34,094 bases of DNA from REEB85 sp018971455. GTDB lineage: Bacteria > Pseudomonadota > Alphaproteobacteria > Acetobacterales > Acetobacteraceae. The stretch lies in NCBI GenBank assembly GCA_028871195.1, contig JAGWNT010000037.1, positions 1 to 34,094 on the forward strand, written 5' to 3'. The first letter of the stretch is position 1; every line of letters starts with the position of its first letter. The notes below the pieces were generated by a model, which had not been told where the DNA came from, did no database searches, and saw only the letters and a program-made list of their open reading frames with translations. A program made the translations under genes and the position numbers. This document shows positions 7,371-14,582 of the stretch, piece by piece.

Positions 7371-7877
7371 GTGCATGCCGCGATCGGCGAGGCCGGCGTG
7401 ACCGACCTGACCGTCACGACGGTCAGAGCGCGGCCTGACCTCCTGCCGGTCGTGGCCGAATGGCTATGGCGCGAGTGGTGGCAGGCCCGGGGCCGCACCC
7501 TTGAGCAGACCGTTGCGGTCTACGCGCAGGGCACCGCCGAGGTCGGCGCACCGCAGACGTTCGTCCTGCTCGAGCGGGACGTGCCCGTTGGCACGGTCAC
7601 GATGGCCCGCCAGGACCTCGAGGAAAGGCCGCAGCTGACGCCGTGGCTGGCGGGCGTGTTCGTGGTGCCGGAACACCGGGGCCGCGGCCATGTCCGGGTC
7701 CTGTTCGAAGCGTTCGAGCGGGCATGCCGCGCCGCGTCCGTCGAGACGGCCTGGCTCTACACGAACACCGCCGAACGGATCTATCTGAGGGCAGGGTGGG
7801 AAACGGTCGAACTCATCCACAGGCCCGGCAGGAAGCCGGTCACCCTGATGCGCCGCACCATTCCCCGCGCCCCGTAA
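7371..7877 (+). CDS. GNAT-family N-acetyltransferase
   Basis: Up to 168 residues. The central VFVVPEHRGRGHVRVL carries the acetyl-CoA-binding R-G-x-G motif A, and the C-terminal YTNTAERIYLRAGWE is the usual GNAT motif B (Tyr near an x-GW turn). The family moves an acetyl group from acetyl-CoA to an amine; the substrate is unknown. The start is uncertain: ATG at 7371, or GTG at 7398 (VTDLTVTTVRARPD) with GCGAGG in front. It ends 25 bases from the convergent DUF1501 gene. No neighbour suggests a pathway. Confidence 0.8.
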   Translation: MHAAIGEAGVTDLTVTTVRARPDLLPVVAEWLWREWWQARGRTLEQTVAVYAQGTAEVGAPQTFVLLERDVPVGTVTMARQDLEERPQLTPWLAGVFVVPEHRGRGHVRVLFEAFERACRAASVETAWLYTNTAERIYLRAGWETVELIHRPGRKPVTLMRRTIPRAP

Positions 7878-7902
7878 TTTCAAACGGAGACCGGGTCGCG
7901 GA

Positions 7903-9120
7903 TCACGCCCGCAACAGCCCGCCCATCGGCGCCGCCTGCCCGCTGCCGGGGAAGATGCGCGCGAGCCCGCTGGCGTCGATGCCGAGATGCGCCGCCAGCA
8001 CGCCCTTGGCGACCGAGCGCAGATCGGCAGTCGGCTGAAGATCGCGGTTCTCGAACAGCTTGCCGGCACCCAGCCCCGGCCAGTCGGCCCGCACCTTGCC
8101 GCCCGCCACGGCGCCGCCCAGCACGAACGCCACCGTGCCGGTGCCATGGTCCGTGCCATGCGTGCCGTTCACGCGCACGGTGCGGCCGAATTCGGTCATC
8201 ACCAGCACCACGGTCTGCCGCCAGGCGGCACCCATGCCCGATTTCAGCGCCACCAGCCCGGCATCAAGCTGGCGCAGCGGATAGGCGAGCTGGCCGAGCT
8301 GCGCGACATGGGTGTCCCAGCCGCCGATCTCCAACGCCGCCAGCCGCGGCCCGTCCGCCGCGCCCAGCAGCTTGCCCGCGGTGCCGGCCAGGGCGGAAAA
8401 GGCATATTTGTTCGGCGGCTCGGCGGTCCCCGCCAGCACCGCCTCGGTGAAGCCGCGCTCCCGCAGCCCATGCACGATCGCCGGGCCGAGCACCGAATCC
8501 TGGCTGTTGAGGGCGGCGATGCGGGCGTAGAGATCCGGCGCGGGCGAATGATAGGAGGGCGGCAGCCAGCTTCCCACCGGCGTCGGCCCACGCAGCAGCA
8601 GCGGCACCTGCGCCCCCACCGAGAGCGCCGGCTCGCCCGGCCCCCGCGCCGGGATCAGCGCGGCGACGCGGTTCAGCCAGCCGCTGTCGAGGCGCTGGTC
8701 GGCGCCCGATTCCATGTAGTCCTGCGCCTCGAAATGGCTGCGCACGCGATAATGCCCGGCCACCGCGTGCACCGGCAGGAACTCGCCCGCCGCATACAGC
8801 CCGTGCAGCCCGACCAGTTCGGGGTGCAGCCCGTAGAAGCCGCCGAGATCGAGCAGCCCGCCCGGCTGGCCGGCCGGCTTGCCGACCAGCTCGCCCCGCA
8901 GCCCGGCCAGCGCCGGATCGCCATAGGGTACCACGGCGGACATGCCATCGAGCGCGCCGCGCAGGATGACGACGACGAAGCGCCGCTCGGTCGGTGCGGC
9001 GGCGAGCGCCAGCGAAGCCCGCCCGACGGTGACGGCGCCGGCCAGCCCGAGCAGCGCCGTGCGGCGGGTGAGTCGCAGGGGACGGGTCGGCCGCGTGGAA
9101 GGATGGGGCAGGTCATTCAT
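7903..9120 (-). CDS. DUF1501 family protein with Tat signal
   Basis: 405 residues. The N-terminus has a twin-arginine-type signal: LTRRTALLGLAG at about 17-28, then a hydrophobic stretch ending in LALAAA, so export in folded form through Tat is likely. The body has the DUF1501 hallmarks RGALDGMSAVVPYGDP, EIGGWDTH, TEFGRTVRVNGTHGTDHGTG and VLGGAV. This family is related by fold to sulfatases and alkaline phosphatases, but its biochemical role is not established. Its ATG overlaps the stop of the DUF1800 gene (ATGA). DUF1501 and DUF1800 proteins are commonly encoded side by side, and probably act together in the cell envelope. Confidence 0.9.
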   Translation of the reverse strand: MNDLPHPSTRPTRPLRLTRRTALLGLAGAVTVGRASLALAAAPTERRFVVVILRGALDGMSAVVPYGDPALAGLRGELVGKPAGQPGGLLDLGGFYGLHPELVGLHGLYAAGEFLPVHAVAGHYRVRSHFEAQDYMESGADQRLDSGWLNRVAALIPARGPGEPALSVGAQVPLLLRGPTPVGSWLPPSYHSPAPDLYARIAALNSQDSVLGPAIVHGLRERGFTEAVLAGTAEPPNKYAFSALAGTAGKLLGAADGPRLAALEIGGWDTHVAQLGQLAYPLRQLDAGLVALKSGMGAAWRQTVVLVMTEFGRTVRVNGTHGTDHGTGTVAFVLGGAVAGGKVRADWPGLGAGKLFENRDLQPTADLRSVAKGVLAAHLGIDASGLARIFPGSGQAAPMGGLLRA

Positions 9121-10460
9121 CGGCGCTGGAACTCCGGTGCGGCGAGCAGCAGGGTCATCCCCTCGCGGCGCGAGCCGGCGCGCGCCACCTGCTCGAACGT
9201 GGCGGGCGGCAGCAGCCCGCCCAGGCTTGCCCGCGCCACGGCGGCGGGATCGCGCATGGCGGCGCGGCCGGCGACCTCGAACGACCAGTCGATGCGCCGC
9301 AGCATGGTCTCGGGCCCCGCCCAGTCCGCCGCCGTGTCGGGCCAGCCATTGGGCAGCGGGGCGGTGAAGAAGGGCTGGCCCAGCCCGGCCATGCTGGCGA
9401 GCAGGCCGGGCCGGCGCGCCTGCGGCAGATCGACTGCCCGCAGCACCCCCACCACGTAATCGGCCGGCTGGCGCAGCTTGGTCAGCGGCTGCCAGGCGCC
9501 GGGCAGGCGGATCAGCTCCAGCGACGCGGCCTTGAGGTCGCCGCGCGTGTCGCGCAGCACGCCATCGACACGCGCCACCGCATCGACCGGCGGCGTGTCA
9601 GCCACGAAATGCTGCACCAGCCGGCGCGCCAGATGGTGGTGCGTGGCCGGGTGGTCGGCCAGCCACGTCAACGCCGCCACCCCCGCCTCCTCGCCGCCCG
9701 CGAAATGCTGCCCCATCACGGTCTGCGCGCCCGGCTCATGGGCGAAACGGCGGTACATGAAGCCCGGCGGGTTGGCCTGGAAGTTGATCGACCAGCCGGT
9801 CAGCACGCGGGCGAAGGCGGTGACATCGGCCTGGGTGTAGCCGGCGGCCGGGGTGACGGTGTGCAGCTCCATGCACTCCCGCGCGAGATTTTCGTTCAGG
9901 CCGCGATGGGTGCGCCGCCCCGCCGGGCTGTCCGGCCCGATCGATTGCGCATTGTCCAGATAGAGCAGCATGGCCGGATGGCGCATCACCGCCAGCACCA
10001 TGTCGACGAACCGGCCGGTGACGTGCGGGCGGATCGCCTCCTGCACGAAGGACACGGCGACGGCGGCGCAGAAGCCGCGGCGCAGGCTGACGGTGAAATG
10101 ATTGGCCCAGAACCAGACCAGCCGCTCGCGGAACGGCGCGTCGGTCTCCAGCATGTGGTCCAGCGCCAGCTGCGCGTCGGCGACATAGACGCGGCGGATC
10201 GGGTTGACCATGCCCGGCGGCCGGGGCTTGCCGGCCGGGGCGGCGGGCGCCTTGGCCGCCTGCTTGCGGGCCTGCATCATCTGGCGGAACTGGCGCAGGG
10301 CCGCCAGCCCGTCGGCGCTCGAATGGGTGGCCAGCGCGAGGCCCGGATCGGGCCGGTCGAGCTGTCCGGCGAGCCAGGCCCCGGGGTCGGTGGGCAGCTT
10401 TTCCTCGCCCCGGCGGCCGAGGCCGAAGCGGATCATCGCCTGAGCTTGATGCGCGTCCAT
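9117..10460 (-). CDS. DUF1800 family protein
   Basis: 447 residues, mostly helical. Family landmarks are the N-terminal RFGLGRRG, RERLVWFWANHFTVS, NENLARECMELHT (the usual form is NENYARELMELHT) and DVTAFARVLTGW. A Lys/Ala/Pro-rich linker occurs near residues 62-82. No signal peptide is visible although its partner DUF1501 has a Tat signal, so it may be carried out with the partner or remain inside. AGGA lies about 8 bases before the ATG. It is translationally coupled to the DUF1501 gene by a 4-base overlap. Function is unknown. Confidence 0.9.
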   Translation of the reverse strand: MDAHQAQAMIRFGLGRRGEEKLPTDPGAWLAGQLDRPDPGLALATHSSADGLAALRQFRQMMQARKQAAKAPAAPAGKPRPPGMVNPIRRVYVADAQLALDHMLETDAPFRERLVWFWANHFTVSLRRGFCAAVAVSFVQEAIRPHVTGRFVDMVLAVMRHPAMLLYLDNAQSIGPDSPAGRRTHRGLNENLARECMELHTVTPAAGYTQADVTAFARVLTGWSINFQANPPGFMYRRFAHEPGAQTVMGQHFAGGEEAGVAALTWLADHPATHHHLARRLVQHFVADTPPVDAVARVDGVLRDTRGDLKAASLELIRLPGAWQPLTKLRQPADYVVGVLRAVDLPQARRPGLLASMAGLGQPFFTAPLPNGWPDTAADWAGPETMLRRIDWSFEVAGRAAMRDPAAVARASLGGLLPPATFEQVARAGSRREGMTLLLAAPEFQRR

Positions 10461-10496
10461 GATGAAGTCCTACCCGAATCGCCGCCCGGTTGGGGT

Positions 10497-10509
10497 TAAA
10501 TGGCATTTA
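10497..10509. repeat. Perfect 13-bp palindrome TAAATGGCATTTA
   Basis: This is the only AT-rich element in the 76-base space between the EI gene and the DUF1800 gene, which are read in the same direction. It is 37 bases upstream of the DUF1800 ATG, a position fitting an operator or part of a promoter. The stem is only 6 bp with a 1-base centre and no U-tract, so it is not a terminator. Confidence 0.4.
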
Positions 10510-10536
10510 GGCGCCCGCGCCCCGGCCGGGCGCCGA

Positions 10537-12339
10537 TCAGGCCGTGCCCGCGCCGCCCACCACCAGCGCGCGGATCCGCGCGGGGTCCGCCTCCGCCATC
10601 ACCTGCTCGGCCAGCGCCGTGCAGGCGGCGATCTCCAGCCCCCGCACCGCCTGCTTCACCCGCGGCACGGCGGCGGCGTTCATGCTGAAGCTGCGCAGGC
10701 CGAGGCCGACCAGCAACGGGACGAAGCTCGGGTTGGCCGCCATCTCGCCGCACACCGAGACCGGCTTGCCGGCGCGCCGCGCGGCCATGGTGGCGAACTG
10801 GATCAGCCGCAGCACCGCCGGATGCAGCGGGTCATAGAGGGCCGAGACCGCGCTCTCGCCGCGATCGACGGCGAGGGTGTACATCGTCAGGTCGTTGGTG
10901 CCGAGGGCGAAGAAATCGGCCTCGCGCGCCAGCGCGTCGGCCGCCAGGGCGGCGCCCGGCGTCTCGATCATGATGCCCAGCGGCGGCGGGTCGGGCAGCC
11001 GCTCGCCGCGGCGGCGCAGGCGGCGGATGACGCGATCGTAGATCTCGCGCGCGGCGCGCAGCTCGGCGAGGTTGGTCACCATCGGCAGCAGCACGCGCAC
11101 CGGGCCCGCATTGCTGGCCCGCAGGATGGCGGCCAGCTGGGTCTCGAACAGCGCCGTCTCGCGCAGCAGCAGCCGGATGCCGCGCAGGCCGAGGGCGGGG
11201 TTGGCGTCGGCCGCCTCCGGCACGATCCCCTCGGCGGCCAGCGCTTCGATTTCCTTTTCGCCGCCCCAGTCGAGCACGCGGATCGTCACCGGATCGCCGC
11301 TCATCGCCTCGACGACGCTGCGATAGGTTTCGTGCTGGGCGTCCTCGTCGGGCAGCGTCTCGCGGTTCATGAACAGGAACTCGCTGCGCAGCAGGCCGAT
11401 GCCGGCGGCGCCGGACTGCGCGATCAGCGGCAGTTCCGCGGGGATTTCGAGATTGGCTTGCAACTCGACCCCCTGCCCGTCCTCGGTCATCGACGGCAGG
11501 CGGCGCAGGCGGGCGAGCTTCTGCTGGGCGCGCGCGAAGGCCAGCACGCCGCGCCGCGCCGCGGCCAGCGTCGCCGCGGTGGGATTGACCACCACCGTGC
11601 CGGCCCCGCCATCGACCACCACCAGGTCGCCGGGATGGGCGGCCTGCGACAGGCCCGGCACGCCGAGCACCGCCGGCACGCCGAGGGCGCGCAGCATGAT
11701 GGCTGTGTGGCCGTCCGTGCCGCCCTCGTCGGTCGCCACACCCGCGAGCCGCGAGGGATCGAGCAGCGCGGCGTCGGCCGGGCGCAGCCCCTCGCACACC
11801 AGCACCGCGCCGGCGGGCAGCCCGGCGAAGCTGCGGAACGGCGCATGGGTCAGGTTGCGCACCAGGCGCCGGCCGATCTCGCGCACCTCCTCGGCCCGCC
11901 GGCGGCGCCCGGAAGGATCGTGGTCCGCCGGCAGGGCCATGATCGCCTCGGCCAGCGCCTCGGTCTCGTCGAAGGCCGCGGTCTCGGCAGAGACGAGCGA
12001 TTCGGCGATCCGCCGGCGCGCCCCGCGCACCAGGCGCGAGGGGCCGATCATTTGCAGATAGGCGTCGATCAGCGGCGCGATCTCGGCCTGGCTGTCCTCC
12101 GGCAGCACGCCGAGCCGCGCGCGCAGCTTGTGCAGCTGCTTGCGCGACTGGGCGATGGCGGTGTCCAGCCGCGAGGTCTGCGCCTCGATATCGGCCGCCT
12201 GGATCTTGCGGCGAACGACGACGCTGCGCGCCTCGGCCGCGCCGAACACCGGACCGATGGCGATGCCGGGCGAGACGGCGATGCCGACCAGGCGGCGCTC
12301 GGCCCCCGCCTCGCCGCGCGGCGGCTCAGTCCTGCTCAT
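10537..12339 (-). CDS. ptsI: Phosphoenolpyruvate-protein phosphotransferase (PTS enzyme I)
   Basis: 600 residues from the ATG at 12337-12339 (MSRTEPPRG). A longer frame would add 17 residues reading through the HPr gene. The phospho-acceptor His211 is in GGTDGHTAIM. The C-terminal PEP-binding barrel has GLLRSEFLFMNR, LPMVTNLAEL, GIMIETPGAA, FALGTNDLTMYTLAVDR and the catalytic Cys in VCGEMA. There is no N-terminal GAF domain, so it looks like classical EI rather than the nitrogen-type PtsP. It takes phosphate from PEP and gives it to HPr. The start overlaps HPr by 14 bases. It is the last gene of a cluster lacking EIIB and EIIC, so a regulatory rather than transport role is likely. Confidence 0.93.
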   Translation of the reverse strand: MSRTEPPRGEAGAERRLVGIAVSPGIAIGPVFGAAEARSVVVRRKIQAADIEAQTSRLDTAIAQSRKQLHKLRARLGVLPEDSQAEIAPLIDAYLQMIGPSRLVRGARRRIAESLVSAETAAFDETEALAEAIMALPADHDPSGRRRRAEEVREIGRRLVRNLTHAPFRSFAGLPAGAVLVCEGLRPADAALLDPSRLAGVATDEGGTDGHTAIMLRALGVPAVLGVPGLSQAAHPGDLVVVDGGAGTVVVNPTAATLAAARRGVLAFARAQQKLARLRRLPSMTEDGQGVELQANLEIPAELPLIAQSGAAGIGLLRSEFLFMNRETLPDEDAQHETYRSVVEAMSGDPVTIRVLDWGGEKEIEALAAEGIVPEAADANPALGLRGIRLLLRETALFETQLAAILRASNAGPVRVLLPMVTNLAELRAAREIYDRVIRRLRRRGERLPDPPPLGIMIETPGAALAADALAREADFFALGTNDLTMYTLAVDRGESAVSALYDPLHPAVLRLIQFATMAARRAGKPVSVCGEMAANPSFVPLLVGLGLRSFSMNAAAVPRVKQAVRGLEIAACTALAEQVMAEADPARIRALVVGGAGTA

Positions 12340-12655
12340 GGAAGCCGGCCTCGACCAGGGCGCAGAGGGCGTCGAGCGCCTCCTTGGCATCCCATCCCTC
12401 GGCGCGCAGCTCGATGCCGGACCCCTGGCCCGCGCCGAGCATCATCAGCCCCATGATGGAGCGCGCCGACACGCTCTGCCCGTCCTTGACCACCTCGACG
12501 GCGGCGCCGAAGCGCTCGGCCAGGGTGACGAACTTGGCGGCGGCGCGGGCATGCAGCCCGCGGCGGTTGGGAATGGTCAGGCTGCGGCTGAGGATGGTGG
12601 CGCCGGCGTCGGGGTTGGCATCCGGGATGGTGTCCGGCCCGTCCGCAGGGGTCAT
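12326..12655 (-). CDS. ptsH: PTS phosphocarrier protein HPr
   Basis: 109 residues from the ATG at 12653-12655, which overlaps the EIIA stop as ATGA. About 20 extra N-terminal residues precede the HPr fold. Both regulatory sites are intact: His35 in RRGLHARAA (equivalent to His15) and Ser66 in ARSIMGLMML (equivalent to Ser46), 31 residues apart as in canonical HPr. His accepts phosphate from EI and passes it to EIIA; Ser is the target of HPr kinase, which is encoded three genes upstream. This supports a working two-site switch. Confidence 0.95.
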   Translation of the reverse strand: MTPADGPDTIPDANPDAGATILSRSLTIPNRRGLHARAAAKFVTLAERFGAAVEVVKDGQSVSARSIMGLMMLGAGQGSGIELRAEGWDAKEALDALCALVEAGFHEQD

Positions 12656-13074
12656 CCGCACGTCCCGTTCAGCTTGCTGTGCGGCAGCACGTGCGAGGCG
12701 GTGGCGATGTATTTGCGCCCGGCCGCCTGGGCGCAATCGACCGCGTCGGCGAGCGGCAGGTTGGAGCGCACCTTGGCGAGCTTGACCAGCATCGGCAGGT
12801 TGACGCCGGCGATCACCTCCACGCCCTTGCGGTCCATCTGCGAGATGGCGAGGTTGCTCGGCGTGCCGCCGAACATGTCGGTCAGCAGCACCACCCCGTC
12901 GCCGCTATCGACCTCCTCGATGCGGCGCTGGATCTCGGCGCGCCGCCCCTCGGGGTCGTCCTCGGGGCCGATGCAGACGGTGGCGACGGCGCGCTGGGCG
13001 CCGACCACATGCTCCATGGCGGCGCGCAGCTCCTCGGCCAGACGGCCATGGGTGACCAGGATCAGACCGATCAT
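12652..13074 (-). CDS. PTS EIIA component, mannose type
   Basis: 140 residues from the ATG at 13072-13074, 10 bases after the rapZ stop, with GAGGG upstream. A longer frame would run back into rapZ. MIGLILVTHG puts the phosphorylated His at position 9; VLLTDMFGGTPSNLA and VIAGVNLPMLVKL are typical of the mannose-family IIA fold. It is a single IIA domain without IIB, IIC or IID, as in many alphaproteobacteria, where it serves as a phosphorylation-state sensor. Its partners here are HPr and EI. Confidence 0.93.
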   Translation of the reverse strand: MIGLILVTHGRLAEELRAAMEHVVGAQRAVATVCIGPEDDPEGRRAEIQRRIEEVDSGDGVVLLTDMFGGTPSNLAISQMDRKGVEVIAGVNLPMLVKLAKVRSNLPLADAVDCAQAAGRKYIATASHVLPHSKLNGTCG

Positions 13075-13084
13075 AGGGGTGCCC

Positions 13085-14026
13085 TCAGGCCTCCTGTGCC
13101 TGAATGCGCGCGGACTCTGGCGCAGCCTCGGGGCCGCGCCGCCCATGGCCCTCTCGGGCGAGTTCACGATGAGTGCGGCTCACGCGCCAGCCTGTTTCCA
13201 TCAAATGGGACGCCAGACGCTCCACAAGTGCCACCGAACGGTGTCGCCCGCCCGTGCACCCGATCGCGACTGTCGCATACTTCTTGCCCTCTTGCACGAA
13301 GCGCGGCAAGACCAGGTTAAGAAGCGCCACGATCTGGGCGTAGAAGGCGGCGTAATCCGGGTCGGCCGCGACATAGCCCGCAACCTCCGAATCTTCTCCG
13401 GTTCGCTCTCTAAGTGCCGGAACATAATGCGGATTGCGCAGAAATCGAGCGTCCAGAACGATGTCGGCCTCGCGCGGCAGCCCTGCGGGAAACGCGAAGG
13501 ACACCAGCTGCACCGCCAGCCCCGGCGCCGCCGCCCCGGCCGCGTCCGGGCTGAAATGCAGCTCGATGCGCTGGCGCAGCTCGGCCAGGGGCAGCTCCGA
13601 GGTGTCGATCACCAGGTCGGCCGCGCTGTACAGCGGGCCGGTGAGGCGCTGCTCGGCGGCGATCCCGTCGCTGACGCGGCCCTGCGGCGCCAGCGGGTGA
13701 CGGCGCCGGGTTTCGGTGAAGCGGCGCAGCAGCACCGATTCGTCGGCCCAGGCAAACACCAGCTCGGGGTGCAGGGCCGGGTTGGCGCGCAGCCGCGCCA
13801 GCGTCGCCAGCACCGCATCCGCGTCGAAGCCGCGCGAGCGGGCATCCACGCCAACCGCCAGCCGCCGCGGCTCGCCGCGATCCGCGCGCACCAGTTCCTC
13901 GATCATCTCCAGCGGTGGATTGTCCACCGCCTCGAACCCGACATCCTCCAGCGCGCGCAGGATCGAGGCCTTGCCCGCGCCCGACAGGCCGCTGACCAGC
14001 ACCACCGGATGGCGCGCCCCGCTCAT
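13085..14026 (-). CDS. rapZ: RapZ-family P-loop nucleotide-binding protein
   Basis: 313 residues from the ATG at 14024-14026, which overlaps the hprK stop as ATGA. The N-terminal P-loop region reads VLVSGLSGAGKASILRALED, followed by VDNPPLEMIEEL. The C-terminal domain has IGCTGGRHRSVALVERLA and the THREL end, the part of RapZ that in E. coli binds a small RNA and glucosamine-6-phosphate. The P-loop has Ala20 where Ser or Thr normally follows the lysine (GKA instead of GKS/T). A Gly-rich and Arg-rich tail follows the last conserved motif. In E. coli it tunes cell-envelope precursor synthesis; the alphaproteobacterial role is less clear, but location in PTS clusters is common. Confidence 0.93.
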   Translation of the reverse strand: MSGARHPVVLVSGLSGAGKASILRALEDVGFEAVDNPPLEMIEELVRADRGEPRRLAVGVDARSRGFDADAVLATLARLRANPALHPELVFAWADESVLLRRFTETRRRHPLAPQGRVSDGIAAEQRLTGPLYSAADLVIDTSELPLAELRQRIELHFSPDAAGAAAPGLAVQLVSFAFPAGLPREADIVLDARFLRNPHYVPALRERTGEDSEVAGYVAADPDYAAFYAQIVALLNLVLPRFVQEGKKYATVAIGCTGGRHRSVALVERLASHLMETGWRVSRTHRELAREGHGRRGPEAAPESARIQAQEA

Positions 14027-14445
14027 GCCGCGAAGGCGCCGGCCGGCTGGGCGAGGCGGCCGAGCGCGCAATCCAGCGCCAGCGCCACGCGCTGGGCCGC
14101 CGAGGCCGGGGCGGGATCGAGCCGGATCAGCGGCAGCCCGGTCGCCACGTGGCGGCCGGGCGCCGGCAGCCGCGCCACCTCGCCGCCGAGTTCGACGGCG
14201 AGCGCCAGCCGCGCCTCGGCGAGATGCGGCAGACGAAGAATGCCGAGCCCGCGCACCTCCAGCAGCCCGGCCAGCGCGGCCGGCGCGCGCGCCATGCCGC
14301 CCTCGATCTCCACCCGATCATCCGCGACCAGGGCGAATCCGCGGTCGAGCATGCGCAGCGCCAGGTCGGACTTGCCCGACCCGGACGGCCCCACCAGCAA
14401 CACCCCGGCGCCGTCGCGCGCAACGCAACTCGCATGAACCTGCAT
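14023..14445 (-). CDS. hprK: HPr kinase/phosphorylase, short alphaproteobacterial form
   Basis: 140 residues from the ATG at 14443-14445 (MQVHASCVARDG). This is the short type that lacks the N-terminal domain of the Firmicutes enzyme. The P-loop GPSGSGKSDLALR is at 19-31, then LVADDRVEIEGG and the family signature VRGLGILRLPHL. It would phosphorylate HPr at Ser66 (and may dephosphorylate it). The Shine-Dalgarno match is weak. It is the first gene of the five-gene set read leftwards and is divergent from the sugar-acid operon across 137 bases. Confidence 0.92.
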   Translation of the reverse strand: MQVHASCVARDGAGVLLVGPSGSGKSDLALRMLDRGFALVADDRVEIEGGMARAPAALAGLLEVRGLGILRLPHLAEARLALAVELGGEVARLPAPGRHVATGLPLIRLDPAPASAAQRVALALDCALGRLAQPAGAFAA

Positions 14446-14507
14446 GGTCGCGGACCATGCCGCGTTCCCGGGCCGAAACCAAGCGCGTTGTTCGCCGCGG
14501 CAGCCGG

Positions 14508-14536
14508 TTGACACTCCGCCCCACCCGCCCGACCCT
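14508..14536 (+). promoter_or_regulatory. Candidate promoter of the sugar-acid operon
   Basis: A perfect -35 hexamer TTGACA lies at 14508-14513 in the divergent hprK/dehydratase gap. With 17-base spacing, the -10 position reads GACCCT (14531-14536), which is a poor match. It lies about 47 bases before the dehydratase ATG. The -35 is striking in this GC-rich setting, but the assignment is tentative. Confidence 0.35.
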
Positions 14537-14582
14537 GCGCGCGCTCGCGCGTGGCGGGCAGGCTGGGGATGGAACGATCATC

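Noticed and set aside
7351..7401. Short frame MKKKSAPCMPRSARPA before the GNAT gene, as a possible frameshifted start
   Set aside because: It is in another frame, and nothing in these residues is expected at the N-terminus of the acetyltransferase.
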